Part shown: positions 15,600 to 22,266 of the stretch, one piece after another
How positions within the stretch are numbered: position 1 is the first letter of the stretch
How the letters are laid out: each line of letters opens with the position of its first letter
Assembly (NCBI GenBank): GCA_020725585.1
Contig: DYES01000045.1
Location: 1 to 47,828 of the forward strand
Reading direction: 5' to 3'
Source: Desulfovirgula sp.
GTDB lineage: Bacteria; Bacillota; Desulfotomaculia; Desulfotomaculales; Nap2-2B
Length of the DNA stretch: 47,828 nt
The notes under the pieces: model-generated
Databases searched by the model: none
Told to the model about the DNA's origin: nothing
Seen by the model: the letters and a program-made list of their open reading frames with translations, nothing else
Program-made: the position numbers and the translations under genes

Positions 15600-16592
15600 T
15601 CAAGAATGAATGGGTGAATGTTCTGAGCGATTATCCTGCACCTCTTTTTTAAAGGAATGGGCAGACCAGAGAGTCATCAGAAAATGGCCGGCGACTAGGG
15701 CTGCGCAAAGGAGAATCATACCCCCCATGTACAAAAGCGCGGACATTTTTGCGTAGCCGGCCATTTTTAAAGTCAGCGCCGCTGCGCCCAGCAAGAGCAA
15801 GCCGCCAAAAGCGGGACGAAACATGCCGGCCTTGATTTCCGGGGGCGCGAGATTGCCGACCCAGTTTCCGGCGAGCGTCCCCGTCACGAAAAGGAGGGAG
15901 GCAAAAATATTCAGGTGGCCGGCGAAAAAGTAGCTGAGCAGGGCCGCCGTTCCGATTATGGAGGAGGCAATCAGATCCGTACCCACGGTAACGGCGGGAG
16001 GAGCGTTGAAAATTTTCGAGAGCAAGATTATCCCAAGCAGCCCTGGCCCCAGGCCCCAGAATCCTGTTCCGAAACCAAGGCAGAATCCGGCCAGAAAGAC
16101 CGCCGGAAGGGATAAAAATTCAATGAATTGAGTGTTTCCCGGGCCGTGCCAGCCGGGGAATGGGCAGCAGTAGGAAGGAAGATTTTTAGCCGCCCCCCCA
16201 TTTTTTTTCTTCTTTAAAGAGTAAATTAAGATGGCGATCCCGGCGCCCAATAAAAGAAGAGTACAGCTGATGGGAAAAATGTGCCGGTTCATGTTGGCCA
16301 GGTTGGTGAGCAGCGAATGACCAAGAAGCAGACCAATTATTCCAAAGAGGCCCAGCGACAATCCTAACCGCCGGTGGGCATAATACAGGAAATCCTTTTT
16401 AAAAAGGGCGGGCACTGCCTGGCAGAAATTGCCGGCGATGTTCGTACCTGCCGCATAAACGGGAGGAAGACCGAAGATAGCGAGCAGCGAAACGGCCATC
16501 AATTGGGTTGTTGTTCCGTAGCAGATTCTTAAGAGACCCACGTACAAACCGATAAAAAATACGGCTAAGATGCTGGCTGCGGGATCGATCAT
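15600..16592 (-). CDS. TauE/SafE-family anion permease (second copy)
   Basis: 330 residues of 8-9 membrane segments. The first repeat (FIGLYVGLLRICYGTTTQLMA) is unusual in lacking the GxGGG core, while the second (LGFGTGFWGLGPGLLGIILLS) keeps a glycine-rich motif followed by AVTVGTDLIASSIIGT. A central cytoplasmic loop has KKKKNGG and a CCPFPGWHGPG segment. AAAAAGGGGTGAAACC precedes ATG 16592. It lies 65 nt downstream of the transposase-like gene on the same strand and may be read with it. It is convergent with the 209-aa gene, only 12 nt apart. Confidence 0.85.
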   Translation of the reverse strand: MIDPAASILAVFFIGLYVGLLRICYGTTTQLMAVSLLAIFGLPPVYAAGTNIAGNFCQAVPALFKKDFLYYAHRRLGLSLGLFGIIGLLLGHSLLTNLANMNRHIFPISCTLLLLGAGIAILIYSLKKKKNGGAAKNLPSYCCPFPGWHGPGNTQFIEFLSLPAVFLAGFCLGFGTGFWGLGPGLLGIILLSKIFNAPPAVTVGTDLIASSIIGTAALLSYFFAGHLNIFASLLFVTGTLAGNWVGNLAPPEIKAGMFRPAFGGLLLLGAAALTLKMAGYAKMSALLYMGGMILLCAALVAGHFLMTLWSAHSFKKEVQDNRSEHSPIHS

Positions 16593-16648
16593 TGGGTTTC
16601 ACCCCTTTTTTTAATTATTCCCAGGGCAATCCATAAATTTTGGCAGCC

Positions 16649-18248
16649 CGGCGCACCCTATTTTTTCTCGGGCAGGCCGGGGAGAACGGGCGGCGAACAA
16701 GGAAAGTCCAGCCCGTCCAGGTGGGCAGTTCCGGCATCCGCGCAAGATAAAATCTTCCTCTGGGTTTTATTCATGGTTACCGTAGAAGTTATTGTTTCAC
16801 CCCCCATTTCACCAATGATTATTTTTACGGGCTCCATTATTTGCAGAGCAGTTGCTCCGTTTATATTCATGCCCTGTTCCTGCAGGATGTAGTCTAGAAA
16901 TTTTTCCGTCAAGTGGGCCAGTCCAGTAATAAAGATCTGACCTTCCGGGGCCTCGGCGGGGGTCCAGGCGGGGCATTTGATTCTCCGGTAACGTTTTTGC
17001 AAAGCAGCGAGGCTGCTGTAAGCCGTAATTACCTCCTCAGGCGGGAGGTTTTGGGCATTGGTTTTCAGGATCAATTTTCCCCGGCAAGCGGTTTGTTTTT
17101 CGCTGACCTGCTTGCTGCCTTCTTGTGCCGTTTGGAGGACAAAAGAGCGATTTTCCGGCTCTCCCCGGCTATCCGCGGCCAGCAGGGGGTTTAAGCAGAG
17201 GAGATAACGGGTGCCGTCACCTTTTTTTATTTCTTTGTACCACAAATCTTCATAAAGCCGGGAATAGGCGTCCGGGAAGTCATCCGGCAGGCCGTGCGCT
17301 AAAAGCGCTTGTTCTTTTGGTGATGACATGGAGAGGCCGGTTATGTATGCAATTCCGGAGGCATGAAGAGCGCGCAGGGTTTCTTCGGGAAGCGCAGAGA
17401 AATTGCCGACCAGGACAAGGTTGCAGTTTCGCTCCCGGATTGCAGCCCGTGCTGTCTTCGACATATTTTTCAGATTCTCCAGATCCGGCCGGCTGCTGCC
17501 GCCGTGCAAATATATCTTTTGCCCGCAAGGGATTCCTTCCCGGGTCGTAAAAACGTTAAGGCTAAAGGAGACGCGCTCGGGGGGTCGGCTTAAAAGATGG
17601 GGCGGGTGAGCAGTATCCTTTTCCAAACAGCCTTTCAGGACATAACAGTAGACGGGTGAGGCAGGCGCTCTTCCGCCGGTTTGTAAACGCTCTTGCAAAC
17701 GCTGAAAAAGGCAGCTTTCCAGCTGATCTTTAATTTTGGCCAGGCGGCGTAGGGCTTCCGCAAGGTCAAGTTGATGGACGTGTTCAAAAGCGGGCAAATA
17801 TAAATGGCGGCGCCATTCTTCGATCGCGCCGGGGGGAAGCCCAAGAAGCTTTTCAATCACCAGAAGTTCCAAAGCTGGGGCGGTGTCCGGCGCGGCGTCC
17901 TGGCAATCGCTAATTATCTGGTGAAGACCGAGCTTCTCCCATGTCTTATGGATAAGCATTACATCGCCAAAGCGCAGCACCCTTTTTGCTCTCGGCTTCA
18001 CTAGGGTGGAAGACTCCACGCCGCAAACCTTAGACAGGCTGGTGATCAGGTTTTTCACCCGGGAAGGACTTAAATCCTCGATGTTTCCCAGGTTGGCGAT
18101 AACCCTCTGTTTTACCTTGTTTCCCTTGCGGTAGTTTTCAATCAGCTTGACGTATGTATATGTCTTGCCGTTGCTCTGAGTGGTAATTTTTCTGAAGAAC
18201 ATGATCGCACCACCTTTTCTTGGCTGGTCGGAAGGGTCGGGTGCGCTG
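16649..18248. repeat. Possible remnant terminal inverted repeats around the transposase-like gene
   Basis: CGGCGCACCC at 16649-16658 and the inverse GGGTGCGCTG at 18239-18248 match at 9 of 10 positions and bracket the gene (one at the stop codon, one 36 nt before the start). No flanking target duplication is visible. Could be decayed insertion-sequence ends; a chance match is not excluded. Confidence 0.3.
16658..18202 (-). CDS. IS1634-like transposase homologue with altered catalytic residues
   Basis: An uninterrupted 514-residue frame with the N-terminal signature of IS1634/IS4-group transposases (FFRKITTQSNGKTYTYVKL, then QRVIANLGNIEDL) and the full-length layout of that family. The RNase H-like core has drifted: the usual Y-D-V-T block reads VYCYVLKG (183-190), the usual A-D-R-G block reads LVGNFSA (264-270), and the third acidic residue (I-E-x-x-F-R-x-x-K) reads LQKRYRRIK. 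All three expected acidic positions are replaced while the frame is intact. This suggests a domesticated, DNA-binding protein rather than an active transposase. Its promoter region carries several TGTGA palindromes. Alignment positions are by eye. Confidence 0.75.
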   Translation of the reverse strand: MFFRKITTQSNGKTYTYVKLIENYRKGNKVKQRVIANLGNIEDLSPSRVKNLITSLSKVCGVESSTLVKPRAKRVLRFGDVMLIHKTWEKLGLHQIISDCQDAAPDTAPALELLVIEKLLGLPPGAIEEWRRHLYLPAFEHVHQLDLAEALRRLAKIKDQLESCLFQRLQERLQTGGRAPASPVYCYVLKGCLEKDTAHPPHLLSRPPERVSFSLNVFTTREGIPCGQKIYLHGGSSRPDLENLKNMSKTARAAIRERNCNLVLVGNFSALPEETLRALHASGIAYITGLSMSSPKEQALLAHGLPDDFPDAYSRLYEDLWYKEIKKGDGTRYLLCLNPLLAADSRGEPENRSFVLQTAQEGSKQVSEKQTACRGKLILKTNAQNLPPEEVITAYSSLAALQKRYRRIKCPAWTPAEAPEGQIFITGLAHLTEKFLDYILQEQGMNINGATALQIMEPVKIIIGEMGGETITSTVTMNKTQRKILSCADAGTAHLDGLDFPCSPPVLPGLPEKK

Positions 18249-18254
18249 GATAAC

Positions 18255-18272
18255 TTGTGATATTAATCACTT
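18255..18272. promoter_or_regulatory. CRP/FNR-type operator, site A
   Basis: TTGTGA-TATTAA-TCACTT, 53 nt upstream of the transposase-homologue start. Matches the TTGTGA-N6-TCACAA pattern of CRP/FNR superfamily regulators at 10 of 12 arm positions. Confidence 0.55.
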
Positions 18273-18327
18273 ATATTGTGAAGTTGCTTCTTTGACTGCT
18301 TAAAGTATTATATCAGTTTTATATATT

Positions 18328-18345
18328 TTGTGCAATATATCACAT
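18328..18345. promoter_or_regulatory. CRP/FNR-type operator, site B
   Basis: TTGTGC-AATATA-TCACAT, 73 nt from site A centre to centre (seven helical turns), on the same face of the DNA. Confidence 0.45.
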
Positions 18346-18436
18346 GTAAGTTTAATAAGTAAAAATATTTCTATTCCTTCAATTTATGTGATTTATTTAT
18401 CATACGTCCCGTTCAGAAAAATTTTTTGGAAAGGTA

Positions 18437-18465
18437 TTGACAGGTGAAAATTCATTTGTTATTTT
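18437..18465 (+). promoter_or_regulatory. Promoter of small RNA copy 1
   Basis: TTGACA (18437-18442), 17-nt spacer, TATTTT (18460-18465). Places a start near 18472, just before the conserved RNA element. Confidence 0.6.
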
Positions 18466-18471
18466 AAGATC

Positions 18472-18551
18472 AAAGTTAAAAAAATTTTGCCGAATCGAAC
18501 AACGATAGGCCGGAAGTCTCTATTAAGGAATAGGGACGACCGGCCTTTTTT
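18472..18551 (+). ncRNA. Candidate small structured RNA, copy 1
   Basis: About 80 nt from the inferred start to the end of a T6 tract. A conserved core (18493-18513) contains the mini-hairpin ATCG-AACAA-CGAT, then GGCCGG opens a long terminator-like hairpin closed by CCGGCC (18540-18545). The inner stem is GTCTCTATT / AATAGGGAC. The 21-nt core is repeated exactly at 26671-26691, where the inner stem differs in sequence but still pairs. GCC before the mini-hairpin can also pair with GGC after it, which would compete with the terminator. It could be a free small RNA or a riboswitch-like leader; not recognised as a known family. Confidence 0.6.
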
Positions 18552-18627
18552 ATCCCCCTGCCTGCTGAACAATTTAAAATTTCCTGCCCGGCAGAAGAAA
18601 TTGGAAACGTTAAAAGGAAATAATTAC

Positions 18628-18656
18628 TTGACAAGTGTTAATAAGCAAATTAAAAT
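18628..18656 (+). promoter_or_regulatory. Promoter of the DUF2292 / third permease operon
   Basis: Perfect TTGACA (18628-18633), 17-nt spacer, TAAAAT (18651-18656). The start would be near 18663, so the operator at 18674-18689 would lie just downstream, a repressing position. Confidence 0.65.
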
Positions 18657-18673
18657 GGGAAAGCAAATGGGAT

Positions 18674-18689
18674 AGTGAAAACAATCACT
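18674..18689. promoter_or_regulatory. CRP/FNR-type operator, site C
   Basis: AGTGA-AAACAA-TCACT, perfect 5-bp arms with the same 6-nt spacing as the other sites, 25 nt upstream of the DUF2292 start codon and downstream of the promoter above. Confidence 0.5.
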
Positions 18690-18713
18690 TATATCGGGCG
18701 AGGAGGGGGAATC

Positions 18714-18923
18714 ATGGGCGAGGATACAGGAGCCGGCAAAGGCTTAACGAATAGAGAAAAACAGTTGATCCTCTTTATGCGTGAGCTTGGATGGGGTGAA
18801 GTAAGAATACGGGTCGAAAACGGCCAGCCGGTACTTATTTACGAAGCCATTAAAACAGTTAAACTGGAGGAGCAGCCAGTTGCCCTTTACCCGAAGAAGA
18901 ACAGGTCTAAACAGGTGAAGTAA
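18714..18923 (+). CDS. DUF2292 (YezD-like) small protein
   Basis: 69 residues from ATG 18714, preceded by GAGGAGGGGGAAT. The body, LTNREKQLILFMRELGWGEV followed by RIRVENGQPVLIYEAIKTVKL, matches DUF2292: a helix, then a beta-hairpin of the form G-x-[VI]-x-[IV]-x-[VI]-x-[DN]-G-x-[VP]-[VL]-x-I. In Bacillus and other Firmicutes these proteins are often found with sulfur-assimilation genes, and their function is unknown. That habit agrees with the TauE/SafE permease downstream. First gene of the operon that continues through two tiny membrane proteins to the third permease. Confidence 0.75.
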   Translation: MGEDTGAGKGLTNREKQLILFMRELGWGEVRIRVENGQPVLIYEAIKTVKLEEQPVALYPKKNRSKQVK

Positions 18924-18971
18924 GTAGGTGAGGTAAGTATTTAGGTAAATATAAGGAATTATTTAAAACCA

Positions 18972-18989
18972 TTGTGAATTATTTCACAG
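18972..18989. promoter_or_regulatory. CRP/FNR-type operator, site D
   Basis: TTGTGA-ATTATT-TCACAG, 11 of 12 arm positions agree with TTGTGA-N6-TCACAA. Lies 65 nt upstream of the 35-aa membrane protein gene. Confidence 0.6.
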
Positions 18990-19053
18990 TCTATTTAGCA
19001 ACATAGATCATTGCGGAGAAATGAAAAAAATAGAAAAGGAAGGGGGAAAACAT

Positions 19054-19161
19054 ATGGGTAAGAGGCTGGTGCAGGCATTCATCATCTTGTTTTGCTGCGG
19101 GTCAGTGGCCACCTGGATTTATTTCCTCGTCACCGGGCAGGTAGCAGGTAAAGCGGGTTAA
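19054..19161 (+). CDS. 35-aa single-pass membrane microprotein
   Basis: MGKRLVQAFIILF then a Cys pair and a hydrophobic run (about 6-29) ending in VAGKAG: a basic N terminus and one membrane helix. GAAGGGGGAAAACAT precedes ATG 19054. It lies 42 nt before the next small membrane gene in the third-permease operon. Too short for family recognition; the strong ribosome binding site and operon position support it as an auxiliary subunit. Confidence 0.65.
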   Translation: MGKRLVQAFIILFCCGSVATWIYFLVTGQVAGKAG

Positions 19162-19203
19162 TGAATGGAGACGGTGAATGTTAAAAAGAAAGGAGGGAAA
19201 GGT

Positions 19204-19401
19204 ATGGAGTACTTTAGCTGGGTTGCCTCTTTATCAAAAACTTCACCTCTGGCATACGCAGGGATGACTATACTCACCATGGTCGTGATAGGCGCTGTTC
19301 TCGGCGGGTTGGCCGACCTGGTTTTTAAGGCGCTTAAGATCGATCTGGGAACATACAAGAAAGAATACGAAGAAGAAGGCGCTGTCATCAAACAGCATTG
19401 A
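19204..19401 (+). CDS. 65-aa single-pass membrane protein
   Basis: MEYFSWVASLSKTSPLAYAG leads into one membrane helix (MTILTMVVIGAVLGGLADLVF, about 21-41) and a charged cytoplasmic tail, KALKIDLGTYKKEYEEEG. An AGGAGGGAAAGGT site fixes the start at ATG 19204; an ATG at 19165 in the same frame has no site. It lies 148 nt before the third permease. No family recognised; probably an accessory subunit of that permease. Confidence 0.7.
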   Translation: MEYFSWVASLSKTSPLAYAGMTILTMVVIGAVLGGLADLVFKALKIDLGTYKKEYEEEGAVIKQH

Positions 19402-19549
19402 TTAAACTTAAAATGAACTTATATTTCCAACTAAAAATTGAAGATGGCTTACGATCAACCGTGAAATCCTGAAAAACAACTCGATATAGCCCAGGTAACT
19501 AATGATCACGCATTAAGAAAATGATAAAAATTAACGGAGGTGAAATTTC

Positions 19550-20740
19550 ATGGTGCATATGCCTGTAAGCGGCGTTGATATAGCCATCTGGCCGTTGTTG
19601 TTGATTGGTTTTACCGTAGGCGTGGTCGGCGGTTTCTTTGGGATCGGCGGCGCCTGGCTGGTTACCCCGACGCTGAACATCTTCGGGTTTCCGATGATCT
19701 ATGCGGTCGGAACCGACATGACGCACCTGGTCGGCAAATCGATCATCTCCACCATGAGGCACTGGAAATTCGGTCACGTTAGCGTAATCATAGCGTTCAT
19801 CATGCTGATCGGGACCTTCTCGGGAATTGAAGCGGGTGCGCAAATCCTCCGGTACCTGACTAAAATCGGGCAGGCCGGCGTGGTGGTTCGCTACCTCTAC
19901 ATCGTTCTATTGCTGGCAATCGGCTTCTTTATGCTGTCGGAGTACTTGAAGGTAAGGAAGATAGAGAAGGAAAAAGGCACCAAGGTAAAGGATGTGGTGG
20001 GCACCGGCTGGTCGCGCTGGATTCAGGAGACGCTCAACATCTGGCCCGTGTTCTACTGCAAGACGGCAAAAATGAAAGTCTCCCTGTGGGCCAGTCTCTT
20101 CGTGGGCGTGATCACCGGGTTTTGCGCCGGCATTCTCGGTGTTGGCGGCGGGATCTTGCGGGTGCCGGCGCTTATCTACCTGATGGGCGTGCCTACGAAA
20201 ATAGCCGTCGGTACCGACCTGTTCGAGGTCATGTTCTCGGGTGCGTACGGCTGCTTCACCTACAGCTTAAAAGGCGGCGTGGAGCTGCTCGGCGCGGTGA
20301 TCATGCTCCTCGGAGCGGCTGTGGGCGCCCAATTCGGCACCGTCTGCACCAAGTACGTTTACGGGATCACTATCCGGCTCGTCTTTTGCATGGCTACTTT
20401 CCTGTGCTGCGCTTCGGTAGTCATGAAGCAGATTGCTTCCTATTACGAGCCTGTTTACAAGAAGGGGATCGAGGCGCTGCTCAAGAAAGAGGGATTTTCC
20501 GCAGGAGAGATTTCCGCGCTGATTTACAAGAAGGATGCCATGTACCACTACATGGTGGAAGTTGCCAATAGGCCGGAATGGTACGCTGCCTTTATGAAGA
20601 ACTACATCTGGACGATGACGGGCGGTTACCTTATGCTCGCCGCCGCTACGGGAATCTGCACATACATTATCATCCAGCTTTTTGCGGGCATTGCCAGAGA
20701 AAAACGCGAACGCGAGCTGGCGGCAAGGGTAAAAGCTTAA
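19550..20740 (+). CDS. TauE/SafE-family anion permease (third copy, long form)
   Basis: 396 residues. Both repeat motifs are intact: GVVGGFFGIGGAWLVTPTLN with YAVGTDMTHLVGKS, and GVITGFCAGILGVGGGILRVPA with IAVGTDLFEVMFSG. It is longer than a basic TauE by a central loop (about 135-180) and by a ~100-residue soluble insertion before the last helix (KGIEALLKKEGFSAGEISAL). The last helix is followed by a charged tail (REKRERELAARVKA). A good GGAGGTGAAATTTC site precedes ATG 19550. It ends the DUF2292 operon and is closed by a strong terminator. Substrate unknown; sulfur oxyanions are inferred. Confidence 0.9.
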   Translation: MVHMPVSGVDIAIWPLLLIGFTVGVVGGFFGIGGAWLVTPTLNIFGFPMIYAVGTDMTHLVGKSIISTMRHWKFGHVSVIIAFIMLIGTFSGIEAGAQILRYLTKIGQAGVVVRYLYIVLLLAIGFFMLSEYLKVRKIEKEKGTKVKDVVGTGWSRWIQETLNIWPVFYCKTAKMKVSLWASLFVGVITGFCAGILGVGGGILRVPALIYLMGVPTKIAVGTDLFEVMFSGAYGCFTYSLKGGVELLGAVIMLLGAAVGAQFGTVCTKYVYGITIRLVFCMATFLCCASVVMKQIASYYEPVYKKGIEALLKKEGFSAGEISALIYKKDAMYHYMVEVANRPEWYAAFMKNYIWTMTGGYLMLAAATGICTYIIIQLFAGIAREKRERELAARVKA

Positions 20741-20768
20741 AAAGAGACGGCTGCCGCCAGACATTAAT

Positions 20769-20810
20769 AACAAAGGCCCCGGAAGAAAAACTCTCCGGGG
20801 CCTTTGTTTT
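20769..20810. terminator. Bidirectional terminator after the third permease
   Basis: A 15-bp perfect stem, AACAAAGGCCCCGGA / TCCGGGGCCTTTGTT, with 10-nt loop, followed by TT on the plus strand and preceded by A-rich sequence. It separates the convergent third permease and zinc-ribbon membrane genes. Confidence 0.88.
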
Positions 20811-20829
20811 GCGCAGATCCAGGCTCAGC

Positions 20830-21135
20830 TTAAATCCCGGGCTCTCTCGGCTTCCAATACTTCTGCGGGTTGTCCGGGTTCCAGTAGGCGTCGCAGTCGA
20901 GGCAGCAATACTTGCCAAGGGGCGGGATAAAGCACACAAAAAGGCCGCAGCCAAGCGCAACGGGAATCAGGATAAGGCCGGGGGGATAAAGAAAAGCCAG
21001 GAGAAAACATAAAATTGATCCTCCCAGGCCGATGCCGAGACCCGCGGCAAGCCTGATCGATCGTCCGGTAGTCGTATTCCTGGACCCGCAGGCGGGGCAG
21101 GGGGGCGTTTTGGTTTTAAAGAAAGGCAAACGCAA
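20830..21135 (-). CDS. Zinc-ribbon membrane protein, 101 aa
   Basis: A PPCPACGSRNT knuckle near residues 11-21, two membrane segments (about 27-45 and 50-67), then a second pair CLDCDAYWNPDNPQKYW. The two Cys-x2-Cys pairs face the same side and could bind one metal. TTG 21133-21135 is chosen because AAGGAGAG sits 8 nt upstream; an ATG at 21159 lies inside the operator (21158-21175) and has no site. Family not recognised. The operator upstream places it in the same regulon as the permeases. Confidence 0.65.
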   Translation of the reverse strand: MRLPFFKTKTPPCPACGSRNTTTGRSIRLAAGLGIGLGGSILCFLLAFLYPPGLILIPVALGCGLFVCFIPPLGKYCCLDCDAYWNPDNPQKYWKPREPGI

Positions 21136-21157
21136 TTGGCTATCTCTCCTTTTAGGC

Positions 21158-21175
21158 ATGTGAACGTAATCACAT
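21158..21175. promoter_or_regulatory. CRP/FNR-type operator, site E
   Basis: ATGTGA-ACGTAA-TCACAT, perfect 6-bp arms, 23 nt upstream of the zinc-ribbon membrane protein start. Confidence 0.65.
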
Positions 21176-21360
21176 GTTTAAGTACCAACTTCCTACATCA
21201 CAGGAAGAAAGATTATATGTTATTTTTTAAAAATTTTTGGGTATCCTTTGCGCGGTTTGCATTTGTGTTATGGTTTGTATTTCTGCTATTATCTCAAACT
21301 CCCTGGAGGAAGTCAAGATTTAAGAAGAGTAATGTGATATAATGCACTATTTGAAAAGTA

Positions 21361-21388
21361 TTTACTTTTTCATTTTCTTTGTTAAAAT
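21361..21388 (+). promoter_or_regulatory. Possible promoter of the 51-aa gene
   Basis: TTTACT (21361-21366), 16-nt spacer, TAAAAT (21383-21388), 22 nt before the start codon. Weak -35. Confidence 0.35.
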
Positions 21389-21410
21389 TAGATTAAGAGG
21401 GGATAGGGGG

Positions 21411-21566
21411 ATGAAAACAATGTGGGAAAGAAACTGGAGGGATTGCGAGGAAGAACTCGACGGCGGCGACGTCTTGAATGATGTGGTGAACATTATTGGT
21501 GTTTTTCTGGTTTCTGCGCTGTGGGTTGTTTACTTGTCTTATCTTTTTGGCCCCATTCTTCCCTAA
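21411..21566 (+). CDS. 51-aa single-pass membrane protein
   Basis: An acidic N terminus (MKTMWERNWRDCEEELDGGD) and one membrane helix (about 23-45) ending in FGPILP. ATG 21411 follows GATAGGGGG; ATG 21420 is an alternative with better spacing. The form is like other auxiliary small subunits of membrane transporters and like the 44-aa protein at 26947. No family recognised. Confidence 0.55.
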   Translation: MKTMWERNWRDCEEELDGGDVLNDVVNIIGVFLVSALWVVYLSYLFGPILP

Positions 21567-21775
21567 ACACTGTACGTCCCCAATTAAACTTGCGGGTGCA
21601 TAAGAAAAGGACAAAGAAAAACGTCATCCAACGCATATTATCTGGTCAAAAGACGAGCGTTTTGACCCCCGGGCCCGGCTTAAAGCCAGTTTTGGAAGGC
21701 TAATGCCGGCAGGATGTTGACCTTTCCCCGCGTAAAGGGTATGGATGAGCTTAAGGAACATCATAGTGCATTTTT

Positions 21776-22132
21776 TTACGCGATCGTTTTTTTTACGAGT
21801 TCTTTTAAATGGGCAATCTGAAAAGGTTTGGTAAGGTAGCTGTTGGCCCCTTTTTTGATTGCCTCCAGGGCAATTGGCAGAGAACTGTAACCGGTCATGA
21901 TCACTACGGGAACTTGCGGATTTTTTTTGCGGATTTGTTCCAGGACCTCAATCCCGCTGAGATCAGGCATTTTAATGTCGCAAAGAACCAGGTCAACTTT
22001 CTGCCTGGTGAAAATAGCCAACCCTTCCAACCCCCTGGTGGCGGTGAACACCTGGTGACCCTCTTCTTCCATGGCTTTTTCCAGCGCCCAACACATCCCT
22101 TCTTCGTCGTCAATAATCAGTAAGACAGCCAA
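21776..22132 (-). CDS. Stand-alone response-regulator receiver domain
   Basis: 118 residues, a receiver domain only: acidic pocket IDDEEG, phospho-acceptor Asp in LVLCDIKMPDLSG, conserved Thr and Lys (IMTGYSS, LTKPF). It closely resembles the receiver of the NtrC-type regulator at 10217-11566 ([22 protein letters not shown]), but has no AAA+ or DNA-binding domain. TTG 22130-22132 is the likely start, after AAAGGGGGAACG; the longer frame would run through the operator at 22166-22185. It lies 134 nt downstream of its kinase. Its output is unclear: it could act by protein contact or compete for phosphate with the other regulator. Confidence 0.85.
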   Translation of the reverse strand: MAVLLIIDDEEGMCWALEKAMEEEGHQVFTATRGLEGLAIFTRQKVDLVLCDIKMPDLSGIEVLEQIRKKNPQVPVVIMTGYSSLPIALEAIKKGANSYLTKPFQIAHLKELVKKTIA

Positions 22133-22165
22133 TTTTTTCGTTCCCCCTTTTCCGTTAAGGGTTGA

Positions 22166-22185
22166 ATTGTGATTGTTATCACAAT
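22166..22185. promoter_or_regulatory. CRP/FNR-type operator, site F
   Basis: ATTGTGA-TTGTTA-TCACAAT, perfect 7-bp arms and an exact match to TTGTGA-N6-TCACAA, 33 nt upstream of the receiver-domain gene start and in the gap after the kinase gene. Confidence 0.7.
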
Positions 22186-22266
22186 CCATAGTAACATTAT
22201 TTTGCCCGTCTGTCAACTTAAACTTAGCGGCGCAAAAGAAAAAAACGAATGTGTTTTAGGGGTTTT

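Larger units (their letters stand above)
18203..18713. other. Divergent control region between the transposase homologue and the DUF2292 gene
   Basis: 511 nt without a protein gene. It holds TGTGA-type palindromes at 18255-18272, 18328-18345 and a weaker one at about 18385-18402, a complete promoter-RNA-terminator unit (18437-18551), a second promoter (18628-18656) and an operator (18674-18689). A 62-codon frame across 18487-18675 runs through the RNA hairpins and is not regarded as a gene. Confidence 0.6.

Noticed and set aside
18487-18675. 62-codon frame starting TTG at 18487
   Set aside because: It runs through the small RNA hairpins, the T6 tract and the next promoter and has no ribosome binding site.
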